The notes: a model not told the origin generated them from the letters alone. Numbered from the stretch's first letter, positions 1-8,512 are shown. The stretch: 64,000 bases of DNA from a bacterium BMS3Abin14 (GCA_002897695.1 BDTG01000041.1:1-64000), one strand, 5' to 3'. Numbers and translations: made by a program.

Positions 1-40
1 GCAACCTATGCGCCTCCGGATCTGTGGTCACCGGGCAAAT

Positions 41-71
41 AAAAACGCCCTCCATTTTGGAAGGCGTTTTT
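41..71 (-). terminator. Intrinsic terminator after tRNA-Lys
   Basis: A 13-bp stem with one mismatch (arms 41-53 and 59-71) closes on a short T-rich loop and has A/T runs on both flanks, so it can act in either direction. It lies seven bases beyond the CCA end of the leftward tRNA-Lys, the expected place for its terminator. Confidence 0.75.
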
Positions 72-77
72 ATTTCC

Positions 78-153
78 TGGTGAGCCGCCCCGGAATCGAA
101 CCGGGAACCTACGGATTAAGAGTCCGTTGCTCTGCCAATTGAGCTAGCGGCCC
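78..153 (-). tRNA. tRNA-Lys (anticodon CTT)
   Basis: A 76-nt cloverleaf on the minus strand. The acceptor stem pairs GGGCCGC with GCGGCTC (one G-U), the anticodon loop is CTCTTAA giving anticodon CTT, the T loop has the GTTCGATTC form, and the CCA end is encoded at 80-78. It reads AAG lysine codons. Confidence 0.95.
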
Positions 154-161
154 GTGCTTTT

Positions 162-189
162 ATTGTAATGGTGCGTTTTCTTTTGTAAA
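162..189 (-). promoter_or_regulatory. Sigma-70 promoter of tRNA-Lys
   Basis: On the minus strand TTTACA (189-184) is followed after 16 nt by TACAAT (167-162). Both boxes match five of six consensus bases, and transcription would begin at about the first base of the tRNA. The tRNA-Lys therefore appears to be transcribed separately from the upstream tRNA-Arg. Confidence 0.7.
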
Positions 190-295
190 GAGCGTACGCC
201 GTTGAAAGACATATACGATGGTACGTCCGGTCCGTCTTCGCTTTGGGGCGGAGTCGATGGCCATGTCCTCGCAGCATGGTTCTCTTACCAACCAG

Positions 296-340
296 CCAGT
301 TCAAATATGCGGCCCCATGGAGGGGACCATATATTTGAAC

Positions 341-343
<3 letters not shown>
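296..343. repeat. Perfect 13-bp inverted repeat abutting tRNA-Arg
   Basis: Arms 296-308 and 331-343 are exact reverse complements, and the 22-nt centre can itself pair through a GGCCCC/GGGGACC core. The right arm includes the three bases encoding the CCA end of tRNA-Arg. On the minus strand the hairpin would form at the tRNA 3' end. It lacks a T tract, so it may be a processing or termination structure, or a small repetitive element inserted at the tRNA end. Confidence 0.6.
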
Positions 344-417
<74 letters not shown>

Positions 418-465
418 ATGGAAAACCTTCTTTTTCAATTACTCAGTACCCTCAGCGGAGGGGCA

Positions 466-494
466 ATAGTACTCACCCCGGGGCGGGGTGTCAA
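466..494 (-). promoter_or_regulatory. Sigma-70 promoter of tRNA-Arg
   Basis: A perfect minus-strand TTGACA (494-489), a 17-nt spacer and TACTAT (471-466) lie about 50 nt upstream of tRNA-Arg, just past the mgtC stop codon. The spacer contains a GC-rich palindromic stretch. Confidence 0.7.
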
Positions 495-517
495 GAGTAC
501 CGAACCCGCTCCAGGGG

Positions 518-1219
518 CTAACCGATCTGGATCTTTTTGATTCCCTTAATCTCTTCGATGGCCGCCAGAATTTCCCCTCCGGAACGCTTCCCCCGTTTTC
601 CGAGAACCATCCTGAAAAAGGCCTCGTCCTCAACGAGGTCTACCCTGGAACTGGACTCGATTACGACCATGCCCAGGTCGTCCACCACTTTATGGATGTC
701 ATCGTAAAGAGAGGCGCGCCGGAAGCCGGTGATGCTGACGGGCAGGTAGCGGTCCTTCTTGATCAACACGTCCACTTTTCTCATGAATATAAGGCTGAAA
801 AGCACAAGAACCGTGGAGAGGACGCCAAGCGACAGGAAGCCCATACCGAAGGACATCCCGAGGCCCGCCACTACCCAAAGGGTGGCGGCCGTGGTCAGCC
901 CTCTCACAGTTGGCCCATCCTTGAGAATAACCCCGGCGCCGAGGAATCCGATGCCCGTGATGATCTGCGCCGCTGTTCTGGCCGGGTCGATGCGCAGGAC
1001 CGAATCACCGGCAACCGCCCCATACTTGAGATAGAACGCCTCTGATATGATCATCATTGTGCAGGCGCCCACGCTCACCAGCATATTGGTGCGAAGCCCC
1101 GCGGGTCGCCCGTGTTTTTCCCTCTCCAAACCCACGATAGCGCCGGCCAGGGCGGCCAGGAGAAGCTTCGCCAGAATGGCGAGATCGGAACTTCCAAGAA
1201 GTGTGTTGCCGAGAAACAT
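518..1219 (-). CDS. MgtC/SapB family membrane protein
   Basis: 233 aa. The N-terminal 145 residues form about five hydrophobic segments with the MgtC/SapB signatures: GLERE followed by GLRTNMLVSVGA (residues 30-52), and RIDPARTAAQ with GFLGAGVILK (76-100). Residues 155-233 form a soluble tail resembling the ACT-like C-terminal domain of MgtC. A strong GGAGGTG sits 5 nt before the ATG. Family members are linked to growth at low magnesium and to ATP or phosphate homeostasis in the inner membrane. The substrate or partner is not readable here. It follows the ABC importer by 79 bp on the same strand and may share its transcript. Confidence 0.88.
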   Translation of the reverse strand: MFLGNTLLGSSDLAILAKLLLAALAGAIVGLEREKHGRPAGLRTNMLVSVGACTMMIISEAFYLKYGAVAGDSVLRIDPARTAAQIITGIGFLGAGVILKDGPTVRGLTTAATLWVVAGLGMSFGMGFLSLGVLSTVLVLFSLIFMRKVDVLIKKDRYLPVSITGFRRASLYDDIHKVVDDLGMVVIESSSRVDLVEDEAFFRMVLGKRGKRSGGEILAAIEEIKGIKKIQIG

Positions 1220-1298
1220 ATATCACCTCCGGAACTATTTTCGAGGCATGGGGCCTCGCTCCCGAAAATCGGCCCCAAACGAATGCTGCTTTGCTCAG

Positions 1299-2978
1299 CT
1301 ACAGCGCCCTCATTCTCGTCAGCTTTCTGCCCACCAGAGAGGCCCCGATGACCATGGCGGACGAAAAGAAGATCATGATTATTCCGAGAGCGGATAACCT
1401 GCCCCACAGGCCGTCCTCGGCAAAACGCAGGATCTGAACCGCCAGCACCTCGGTGCCGGGCCGGGACAGGACTACGGACAGACTCAGTTCCCGAACGAAC
1501 ATAGTGGACATGAGGATCCACCCCGAGATGATCCCCGGTATCAGGAGCGGGATGACGATGCGGCGCATGGCGTAGAAAGGGCTCGCACCGCAGACCCGGG
1601 CCGATTCCTCCAGGTTCTCGTGAATCTGCACAAAGGCGCTGGAAATAGGCTTGATCCCGTAGGGCAGGTAGGTCGCGATGTAGCCGATGAGCAGGGCCGA
1701 CAGGGTAGCGTAGAGGGGTGTTCGCACGAAAAACCACATGAATCCTACTCCGATAACAATCCCCGGGAAGGAGAAGGACAGGAAGCTCAGGGACTCTAAA
1801 AACCCTGACGCAACCGTGCGCACCCTGACGATGACATAGGAGACGAATATAGACAGGATCACTCCCAGCGTAGCCCCAACAATACCCAGGGTGAGGCTGT
1901 TCCTTATCGCCAGCAGGGATACGGGATCCTTCAGGACCTCGATCCAGTTCTTCCAGCTCATCATGGAGAAGGCTTTGGCCCCGGGCACCATAACGTAAGG
2001 TAGCATGGAGGTGTAAAAGAGCACCAGCACCGGCAGCACGATGAGGACAAAGGAGAGCAGCCCCACCACGGCTGAAAAGGGATACCTGGACCGTTTGAGA
2101 TCGATGAGGCTGGGCTTGAACCCCCGGCCCGACACGGTGACATACTTGCTGCTCTCCGAGGTCAGGTAACGGTACAGAAAAATAAGGACGATGGAAGCAG
2201 CAAGGGCGCTCATGCCGATAGCGGCGGCCTTGCCGTAGTCGGCGGCGAAGCCGGTGGAGATGGTACGGTAGATGTAGGTGGACAGCACGTATTTGCGCCC
2301 CGGCATCCCGATGATGGAGGGCACGGCGAAGGAGGCCAGGCTCCTGACAATGACCAGGATGACGGAGGCCAGAATGGCGGGCCGCAGTACCGGCAGAGTG
2401 ATCCGGGTCAGGGTACGGAGGGCCGATGCGCCGCACACCTTGGAGGACTCCTCGAGGGTCGCATCGAAGGCATTCATGGCCGGCGCCAGGATCAGGTACG
2501 CAATGGGCAGGTCTAAAAGCCCCTCGACGAGGATCATACCGGGCAGCGAATAGATGTTGAAAAGAGTCCCCTTCATCCCGAACAACATCATGAAAAACCG
2601 GTTCAGCATCCCGTTGCTCGGATTCAGGAGAAGCACCCAGCTGACCGCGAACAGGATGTGGGGAATCATCATGGGGATGATGGAGATGATGCCGAAGATA
2701 AACTTGAAAGGTATGTTGGTCCGGGTGTTCATGTAGGCCAGGAAGAAAGCGAGCATCGTGGCCGTCACGGCCGCGCCGAGGGTAAAGATCATGGTGTTAA
2801 TCAGGATTTCGGTCAGGGCCGGGTCGGAGTAGGCCTCAACGTACTTCTGGACCGTAAAAACACCGAAGCTCCCCAACCCCTTGGAGAAACTCCCCAGGAT
2901 AAGCATGAAGACCGGGCAGACCGTCAGGAAGCCGACGATTACGATAAGTATTGGGGTGAGTCCCGGTCTTCTGAGCAC
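1299..2978 (-). CDS. Iron-type ABC transporter permease (FbpB-like fused permease)
   Basis: 559 aa with about twelve transmembrane segments in two homologous halves, each carrying the EAA loop that docks the ATPase: EESSKVCGAS near residue 180 and EESARVCGAS near residue 463. This double-length form is typical of the ferric iron / 2-aminoethylphosphonate / thiamin permease group (FbpB, ThiP). It moves substrate across the inner membrane with the ATPase and binding protein encoded just upstream. The start is GTG, 8 bp after the ATPase stop, with a GGTGGCGAG ribosome site. Which substrate it carries cannot be decided from the permease alone. Confidence 0.88.
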   Translation of the reverse strand: MLRRPGLTPILIVIVGFLTVCPVFMLILGSFSKGLGSFGVFTVQKYVEAYSDPALTEILINTMIFTLGAAVTATMLAFFLAYMNTRTNIPFKFIFGIISIIPMMIPHILFAVSWVLLLNPSNGMLNRFFMMLFGMKGTLFNIYSLPGMILVEGLLDLPIAYLILAPAMNAFDATLEESSKVCGASALRTLTRITLPVLRPAILASVILVIVRSLASFAVPSIIGMPGRKYVLSTYIYRTISTGFAADYGKAAAIGMSALAASIVLIFLYRYLTSESSKYVTVSGRGFKPSLIDLKRSRYPFSAVVGLLSFVLIVLPVLVLFYTSMLPYVMVPGAKAFSMMSWKNWIEVLKDPVSLLAIRNSLTLGIVGATLGVILSIFVSYVIVRVRTVASGFLESLSFLSFSFPGIVIGVGFMWFFVRTPLYATLSALLIGYIATYLPYGIKPISSAFVQIHENLEESARVCGASPFYAMRRIVIPLLIPGIISGWILMSTMFVRELSLSVVLSRPGTEVLAVQILRFAEDGLWGRLSALGIIMIFFSSAMVIGASLVGRKLTRMRAL

Positions 2979-2986
2979 CTCGCCAC

Positions 2987-4075
2987 CTACACCGGCAGCA
3001 GGAAACAGTGATCGGAGTCGAGAGAGATGCAGATATCCTCCCCCTCCTTCATGTCCACCGTGGGCGGGATGTTAGTGGTGAGCAGCGTCTCGCCGATTCG
3101 TATCTCGCCCTCATAGGCCTCGCCCACAAAGATCAGGGTCTGGACCTTTCCGGTAAAAACGTTCCTTCCCCCCGCCGTCTCGGTGGAAGCCAGGTTCATG
3201 AACTCGGGGCGAACGCACAGCACGGCTTCCCGGCCGGGTTCGATTTCGTGACTGTTCAGAGCGACAACGGGACCGATGTCGGTGTCGATGACGGCGTGAC
3301 CGTCCTCGATGGCCGTCACGGTGCCGGGGATGAGGTTGGCACGACCGATGAAATCCGCCACAAACCGGTGGTCGGAGTTGAAGTAAATCTTCTTGGGATC
3401 GCCGATCTCAACGATGGATCCGGCGCGCATAATCGCTATCTGGTCGGAAAGCGCAAGCGCCTCGATCCGATCGTGGGTCACATACACTGCGGTGATCTTC
3501 AGTTTGGTGAGAAAACTGCGCAGCTCCTTGCGGGTTTCCTCCCTGAGCTTGGCATCAAGGTTGCTCAGCGGCTCATCGAAGAGGATCACCTTGGGCTGGG
3601 CCACGAGGGCCCTGGCCAGGGCGACGCGCTGCTGCTGGCCGCCGCTGAGTTTGGTGGCCGGGCGCTTTTCGAATCCGGAAAGCTGGACGAAATCGAGCAC
3701 TCTGGCCACAGCGTCCCGGATCTCACTTCTCGGCACCTTCCGGTTCTGCAGGGGAAAGGCCACATTGTCGAACACGGTCATGTGTGGCCAGATGGCGTAG
3801 GTCTGGAAGACCATGCCCAGGCCCCTCTTCTCCGGCGGAACGAAGATACCTTTATCCCGGGACCAGACAATCTGGTCCCCGATGGCGATCTCACCCGCAT
3901 CGGGGGACTCCAGCCCCACGATGCATCGCAGCAGCGTGGTCTTGCCGCAGCCACTGGGACCCAGGAGGGTAAAAATCTGGTTGGCGGGAATATCGAGATC
4001 AACGTTGTCCAACGCCCTGATCCGCTTCCCCCCGGAATAGAAGTCCCTGATCAGACCTTTTATCCGTATTTCCAT
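2987..4075 (-). CDS. ABC transporter ATP-binding protein (FbpC/PotA type)
   Basis: 362 aa, one nucleotide-binding domain plus a C-terminal TOBE domain. Visible motifs are Walker A GPSGCGKTT (about residue 38), the Q-loop region VFQTYAIWPHM, the signature LSGGQQQR (about 143), Walker B VILFDEPLSNLD and switch HD in YVTHDR. The TOBE region (about 240-355) is typical of importers that sense substrate or regulatory ligands. It powers the adjacent permease. It is the second gene of the leftward binding protein-ATPase-permease operon, 8 bp from the permease. Confidence 0.92.
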   Translation of the reverse strand: MEIRIKGLIRDFYSGGKRIRALDNVDLDIPANQIFTLLGPSGCGKTTLLRCIVGLESPDAGEIAIGDQIVWSRDKGIFVPPEKRGLGMVFQTYAIWPHMTVFDNVAFPLQNRKVPRSEIRDAVARVLDFVQLSGFEKRPATKLSGGQQQRVALARALVAQPKVILFDEPLSNLDAKLREETRKELRSFLTKLKITAVYVTHDRIEALALSDQIAIMRAGSIVEIGDPKKIYFNSDHRFVADFIGRANLIPGTVTAIEDGHAVIDTDIGPVVALNSHEIEPGREAVLCVRPEFMNLASTETAGGRNVFTGKVQTLIFVGEAYEGEIRIGETLLTTNIPPTVDMKEGEDICISLDSDHCFLLPV

Positions 4076-4158
4076 GATTCCCCGACCTGAAAATTCCCGG
4101 GACCAGAGACCTGGCCCCGGGAAGGATAAATTTCCTTAACTTTAAGCGTTAATCCGGC

Positions 4159-5145
4159 TTACTCGAAAAAAATCTTCTGAAACTTCTTGCCCCAGCTCTT
4201 GATTTCGTCGTTAGACAGGGTACGTATGGGCAGGACCTTGGGCATGTCCATGCCGGCGATGGGGGGGAACACTCCCGGGGCCAGAACGTACTCGCCCACC
4301 TTGTCGGCGAGGAGCTGCATGGCATCCTTTGAAAGCCAGTAGTCCATGAACACCCTGGCGGCCTCGGGATGGGGAGCATTGGCCGCGATGGCGATGCCGC
4401 GCGGCGTGCCGAGGATAGTGCTCACCCTGCACCAGTCCAGTGGGGCGGGAGCGTGGCTGATTATGTATTTCGGCATGGAGATGGCGATCAGTTTCTCGCC
4501 GCTCTCCACCGGGCCCGGGGAAGGGCCGAAGGATTTGACGAACATGGGTTTGTTGGCCGCGAGCCCCTTGACAAACTTCATCCACTCCGCGTCGGAGGCG
4601 AAGATCCCGGACTCCTTCATCCCAACCAGCCACGAGATGGTAGTGGCGTGGGAGGACGGGTCGGGCATGACGATCTTGTCGTACCACTTCTTGTTAATCA
4701 GGTCCATGTAGGTTTTGGGAGCATCAGCGGCCTTGACCAAATCCTTGTTGTAGATGGGAGCCACGTACTCGATCCCGAACTCCATGATGGTATTGTCCTT
4801 CCGCGCCCATGCGGGGTATCCGGCTGCGGAGGGCGACGTGTAGGGTGTAAACACCCCCTTGGCCTTCAGGGCCTCCATTACGGGCATGGGGGACTGGAGC
4901 ACATCGGCCGAGAGCTTTCCCGCCTCGAACTCGGTAAGCACGGTGGCCAGGTATTTGGATGTTGAGATGCGCCTGTAGACGCCCTCAATGCCCTTGGCCT
5001 TCGAAAATGCTTCCATGATCGGTTCGACGGCTGTGATGTTAGCGTAGAAATTGACCTTCCCCTCCGCCTTGGCCTTGGCCAGGTCGGCAGCCAATGCCGG
5101 GGTTGCCATAAGAACGGCGACAAACAGAACGCACAGTTTTTTCAT
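4159..5145 (-). CDS. Periplasmic binding protein, iron(III)/family 1 type
   Basis: 328 aa with a clear signal peptide (MKKLCVLFVAVLMATPALA). The mature protein has the two-lobe layout of the FbpA-like family: the opening KAEGKVNFYANI, the hinge region, and a C-terminal stretch about sacrificed residues HPEAARVFMDYWLS. It should capture the ligand in the periplasm and hand it to the downstream permease. The paired tyrosines that bind iron in FbpA are not obvious, so iron is only the likeliest class. Phosphonate, thiamin or another small anion is possible. An 83-bp gap separates it from the ATPase gene. Confidence 0.85.
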   Translation of the reverse strand: MKKLCVLFVAVLMATPALAADLAKAKAEGKVNFYANITAVEPIMEAFSKAKGIEGVYRRISTSKYLATVLTEFEAGKLSADVLQSPMPVMEALKAKGVFTPYTSPSAAGYPAWARKDNTIMEFGIEYVAPIYNKDLVKAADAPKTYMDLINKKWYDKIVMPDPSSHATTISWLVGMKESGIFASDAEWMKFVKGLAANKPMFVKSFGPSPGPVESGEKLIAISMPKYIISHAPAPLDWCRVSTILGTPRGIAIAANAPHPEAARVFMDYWLSKDAMQLLADKVGEYVLAPGVFPPIAGMDMPKVLPIRTLSNDEIKSWGKKFQKIFFE

Positions 5146-5353
5146 GGTCTCCTCTCCTTTTCGCTATGGCCGGGTAAACTCACAGGCAAAACCACCTTCA
5201 CCTCCGGAGACGCCGGCCATCTTCCTTTGCCGACCGTCTCCCCTCTACGTAGTTTAACAGGAAAAAGATCCATCCGTCTGGAAAAAACTCCATTTGCTCG
5301 AGCTAACCATTGGAGCAGACATTTTCCATCCGGACAGGGTCGTGAAAGGAGAT

Positions 5354-5388
5354 AAAAAACCGGAAACGGGCCGATTTACACCGGCCCG
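5354..5388 (-). terminator. Intrinsic terminator after tRNA-His
   Basis: The minus strand reads a seven-base CGGGCCG/CGGCCCG stem (5388-5382 with 5373-5367), an eight-base loop, then a short TTTCCGG link and six T residues. It lies 13 bases past the tRNA-His CCA end. Confidence 0.65.
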
Positions 5389-5400
5389 CTGGGTACATAA

Positions 5401-5478
5401 TGGGGTGGACGGAGGGACTTGAACCCTCAACCTCTGGAGCCACAGTCCAGCGCTCTAACCAATTGAACTACGCCCACC
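5401..5478 (-). tRNA. tRNA-His (anticodon GTG)
   Basis: A minus-strand cloverleaf with anticodon loop CTGTGGC, giving GTG. The extra 5' G (position -1, base 5478) faces discriminator C73 (base 5404), a hallmark of histidine tRNAs. CCA is encoded at 5403-5401. Confidence 0.95.
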
Positions 5479-5770
5479 ATATGGTGAATTGTTTGTACGC
5501 ACCCCTACCTAACCGGGCGCCCTGACGACTTCTTGCGAAGCTATCAGGGAGGAAAAATACCTAGCATGTACCGCCGGGACTGTCAACTGAGCGCCCTTAT
5601 CCCGCGGACGAGAACGCTCAAGGTTTGGGGGTTTGGGGGTTTGAGGTTTGTGAGTTTGAAGTTCAAGGAATTACCACGGCGTCACCGCATGATTAAACCT
5701 TTTTCCTCCTGCCGGGTCAATATTCCCGTAGGCAACACAAAATTGATTCAGCGACAGACGGGAGGAAAAA

Positions 5771-6163
5771 ATGAAGACGAAAACCAGATCCATTATCATC
5801 GGAGCCATGATCCTCGCCCTGCCGGCCCTGGGCGCAACCCGGGCCCAGGCCGCCCATCCCAACAGACACGTTGCGGGAAAGAGGATAGAGAGACGGGGCG
5901 AGGTTCTCCAGCACAGGGGCAATGTGATGCAGCGGAAGGCCTCCCGCATGGACCGCAGGGGTGACCGGTTCCAAAGACAGGGATTCAGGCTCTACCGCAA
6001 CGGTCATCAGGAAGCCGGAATGCGATTTTTCCGGCGCGGTTTTCGGCTCGACCGCAGAGCCGATCGGATGGAGAGAAAGGGTTACCGCATTGAGCGACGC
6101 GGGGAGCGCATGCAACGGTTCGGCAACCGGACAGGCGAAGGACAGAGCAGGGACAAAAAGTAA
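5771..6163 (+). CDS. Small secreted arginine-rich protein of unknown function
   Basis: 130 aa. Residues 1-27 are a Sec signal peptide ending in AQA. The mature part is extremely basic and built of irregular, roughly 12-residue units around R-x-x-R-R-G or D-R-R-G-D (for example IERRGE, MDRRGD, IERRGER). Methionine and glutamine are frequent, and there is no cysteine and no hydrophobic core. A GGGAGG site 8 nt before ATG supports the start. It might bind an anionic surface such as lipopolysaccharide, polyphosphate or nucleic acid outside the membrane, but that is only inferred from charge. It stands alone between tRNA-His and a convergent gene. Confidence 0.7.
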   Translation: MKTKTRSIIIGAMILALPALGATRAQAAHPNRHVAGKRIERRGEVLQHRGNVMQRKASRMDRRGDRFQRQGFRLYRNGHQEAGMRFFRRGFRLDRRADRMERKGYRIERRGERMQRFGNRTGEGQSRDKK

Positions 6164-6174
6164 AGGCCTGGTTT

Positions 6175-6645
6175 TTAATGCCTGACCGCCTTCACCGGCA
6201 CCTGGACCTCAGTGATGAGGTCCTTTTCCTCGAACTGCATGGGGTTGGTGAGGTAAAGCTCCCTGGTCGGTTCCCCTGTCATGTAGCCGTTATCCCCGGC
6301 CCAGGAGAGTATCCGGTCGTAGGTTTTTCCCACCTCGTTCAGGGGGCCGCGGTGTTTTACAAAAGCCACCGTGGCGGCTGGAAGTTCCCGGATGGTTACG
6401 CCGCCCCCGCCCTTCACTACCGTTTCTGGATCTACGGGTATGCACGCCTCGAAGCACACATCCCCTGCTGGCCCATCCTCAGACAGCCCCGGGAAGAGGG
6501 CCATGGGATAGGACACCACCTTTTCACCCCTTTCCAGAACCCACCGGAAAAGGTCCATGAGGACCGACCCTATCTCCCGATAGGTCCCCTCGCCATCCAC
6601 CGACGCCACCTTCAGCGGCCCGACATCCTTGATCTCGATCTTCAT
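6175..6645 (-). CDS. GyrI-like / AraC effector-binding domain protein
   Basis: 156 aa from the ATG at 6645, which has an AAAGGA site. The frame is open 57 codons further upstream, but that part consists of repeat sequence and has no ribosome site. The protein is a stand-alone SOUL/GyrI-like fold: two repeats start near KIEIKDVGPLKVASV and near VTIRELPAATVAFVKHRG, and a C-terminal ELYLTNP is followed by TEVQVPV. Relatives bind small amphipathic molecules, inhibit gyrase, or act as ligand sensors separated from a regulator. No DNA-binding domain is attached. Its 3' end converges on the arginine-rich protein gene with an 11-bp gap. Confidence 0.8.
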   Translation of the reverse strand: MKIEIKDVGPLKVASVDGEGTYREIGSVLMDLFRWVLERGEKVVSYPMALFPGLSEDGPAGDVCFEACIPVDPETVVKGGGGVTIRELPAATVAFVKHRGPLNEVGKTYDRILSWAGDNGYMTGEPTRELYLTNPMQFEEKDLITEVQVPVKAVRH

Positions 6646-6697
6646 TTTCCAATCCTTTCGCTCCCTCACACCCATACCGCTCTTGGCGGCTTCGCCT

Positions 6698-6750
6698 GAG
6701 ATTGCCTCGCCCACGAGATCGCTTCGCACGGCAAACGGCTCGCGATGACT
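6698..6750. repeat. Dispersed repeat, family 1 (GATTGCTTCGC...CTCGCAATGAC)
   Basis: Two overlapping GAGAT(T/C)GC(C/T)TCGC units followed by GGCTCGCGATGAC. The same words recur at 7939, 12566, 14026, 57804 and 58829. The next 55 bases repeat CGAAACTTC and ATACTTCGA words. Confidence 0.6.
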
Positions 6751-6822
6751 TCCTGGATACCCCGAAACTTCGTTACTTCGATACCTCGAAACTTCCATAC
6801 TTCGAAACACCCGCAAGGGGCT

Positions 6823-7803
6823 TCACGCCATTTCCTTCCACATTCTGATAATGGAGGCCAGGGTGGCCCCCCTGATCTTTATCATCTCATCCTTGCTCCT
6901 GCAGGACAGCCTTCCCCCGCCTGCGCCTGGATGTCCGTCCCCCATGTTCAGCGACCTCATGATCTCCCCGATGTCCCTGTGATGTTCTCGGGTGTTCATG
7001 AGAAAAGACAGCGACATGGAAAAGGCCAGATCGTTGGTCTTCCGACCTCTTAAAAACCTGCTTTGAACCAGAAGGACCGCCAATGCGCCAGGATAACGGA
7101 TGAAGGCTGTGTTGCGTATAAAATCAGGTTTGCGGTTGTGGCGTGTCAGGTCCACGATGACGACTTCCCGGTTGGCGTCGTCGGGATGAAAAAAGGCGTC
7201 CTGATCCACCAGCTGGAGGCTTCGCCGCTCCATGTCCCCAAAGGCTGTCACCAGATCAGAAACCTCGGGATCCGACAGCGCATCCTCCATGGAGCCCTGC
7301 TGGAGTAAAAGCACTGCCTTTTCCAGGTAACGATGCATCGACCGCGGGGTACGGTACGCCGCACGGATGGAATCGGCCAGGAGCTTTTCGGGAAGCGGCT
7401 CCCGCCATTCCTCCATGGTTTTATAGTCGAAAGAGTCCACCCTGTCGGTCCTGTCAACCGTACTTTCCATGAACGGCGGGAAATCGGTGGACCCACGGAA
7501 ATACTCCAGCACCACCCTCGCGCAGGACGGGCTTGGGGAAAACTTACCCGGGATCTTTTCAGGATCCAGGCCCCTGAGTTCGACGTCGGCAAGATTTCCG
7601 GTATGGTGATCAAACCACATCCCGAAGCGGATGGGGCACGGGAGGTCGCAGATGATGTCCGTCTCGGTGGTGGGTGTCCTACCGCTCTGGATGGCCTCCG
7701 GGCCGGTGAAGAAGAACTGTCTTATGCCTGTTGCCAGGGAGACAACAGCTGCGCTGACGACACCGTCAAGGTCCTCGTGGGTCACTATGCGAGTGTAGGG
7801 CAT
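6823..7803 (-). CDS. DHH/DHHA1 family phosphoesterase
   Basis: 326 aa from the ATG at 7803 (MPYTRIVTHEDLDG). An upstream ATG in frame lies inside repeat sequence and was rejected. The N-terminus carries HEDLDG, a metal-binding motif of DHH phosphoesterases. A further aspartate/histidine motif is WFDHHTG, and the C-terminus has the DHHA1-type GDGHPGAGGG. This layout fits the family of exopolyphosphatase, nanoRNase (NrnA) and cyclic-dinucleotide phosphodiesterases. The exact substrate is not decided by the motifs. The ribosome site is weak. The gene is single, between two repeat-bearing intergenic stretches. Confidence 0.8.
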   Translation of the reverse strand: MPYTRIVTHEDLDGVVSAAVVSLATGIRQFFFTGPEAIQSGRTPTTETDIICDLPCPIRFGMWFDHHTGNLADVELRGLDPEKIPGKFSPSPSCARVVLEYFRGSTDFPPFMESTVDRTDRVDSFDYKTMEEWREPLPEKLLADSIRAAYRTPRSMHRYLEKAVLLLQQGSMEDALSDPEVSDLVTAFGDMERRSLQLVDQDAFFHPDDANREVVIVDLTRHNRKPDFIRNTAFIRYPGALAVLLVQSRFLRGRKTNDLAFSMSLSFLMNTREHHRDIGEIMRSLNMGDGHPGAGGGRLSCRSKDEMIKIRGATLASIIRMWKEMA

Positions 7804-7813
7804 AATAAGCAAG

Positions 7814-7860
7814 GTCCAGGTTAAAGGTTCCGGGTTCCAAGGTCCATGTTCCACGTCCCA
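7814..7860. repeat. Dispersed repeat, family 2 (GGTTCC/GGTCCA words)
   Basis: A string of near-repeats of GGTTCC and GGTCCA (GGTCCAGG, GGTTCCGGG, GGTCCATG, GTTCCACG) directly upstream of the DHH gene. Similar strings occur at 8041, 13994, 41983, 56911, 56975 and 58889. Confidence 0.5.
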
Positions 7861-7938
7861 GGAATAATCACGGCATCATCGCTTCCATACTTCTATTTGC
7901 ATTCCAAAACAACAACTGTCTCAGACACCGGTCTTGAC

Positions 7939-7973
7939 GGGATCGCTTCGCATGGGCACTGCTCGCGATGACA
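7939..7973. repeat. Dispersed repeat, family 1
   Basis: GGGATCGCTTCGCATG followed by GCTCGCGATGACATG, the same two-part layout as the copy at 6698, in the gap between the DHH gene and the LeuA-domain gene. Confidence 0.6.
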
Positions 7974-8038
7974 TGAGAGGCGACCACTCGCTATCCCTGC
8001 GCTTGTCACTGCTGGCATTGACCGGTAAAATTTCTGTG

Positions 8039-8512
8039 TCACGTTGGACCTTGGACTTTGGATTTTGGCCTGCCCTTGAGATGTATCGCGTACTCATACC
8101 CGTCCAGCAGCGCCCGGAAGGAGGCCAGGTTGATGTTGTCGGAGGAGGAGGTCACCTTCCATACCAGGTCGCCATCGGTGAACACGATTTCCACCTGCAC
8201 GTAGGCCGAGGTTCCGGTTGCCCCCCGGATCACCCGGGAGGCAAAATCCATGAGCCGGACCTTCGTGAGTTCCGGGAAGAGCCTCCCAAGGGATTTCTTC
8301 AGCACCTTCGCAAGCGCATCCACCGGGCCGACCCCCTCATCGGCCTCGTGCATCTCCTGGTCTCCAGCCTTCAGCATGACGGTGGCCTCCGGCCGCATCC
8401 CGTCATCCACAAGGCGATAGGTGCCGATGACCTCGAACGGCGCTTCGTACCGGTCCAGCGCCCTCAATATCAGCAGTTCCTTGGTAGCATCCTTTATCTC
8501 CAGATTTTCCAT
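8039..8512 (-). CDS. Free-standing LeuA/CimA regulatory (allosteric) domain protein
   Basis: 157 aa. Residues about 85-150 match the C-terminal dimerisation domain of 2-isopropylmalate and citramalate synthases: EGVGPVDALAKVL, a VRLMDFASRV strand, a GTSAYVQVEI strand, and SSSDNINLASFRALLDGYEY. No TIM-barrel catalytic domain is encoded nearby. Such a domain binds leucine or isoleucine in the full enzymes, so this protein could be a ligand sensor or a partner of a separate synthase, which is inference. The start has a GGAGAG site. The last ten residues are encoded within a family 2 repeat (8041-8068), which suggests the native 3' end was replaced. Confidence 0.75.
   Translation of the reverse strand: MENLEIKDATKELLILRALDRYEAPFEVIGTYRLVDDGMRPEATVMLKAGDQEMHEADEGVGPVDALAKVLKKSLGRLFPELTKVRLMDFASRVIRGATGTSAYVQVEIVFTDGDLVWKVTSSSDNINLASFRALLDGYEYAIHLKGRPKSKVQGPT

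Noticed and set aside
4159-5145. Definite ferric-binding protein FbpA
   Set aside because: The fold and operon fit, but the paired tyrosine iron ligands are not evident, so substrate is left open.
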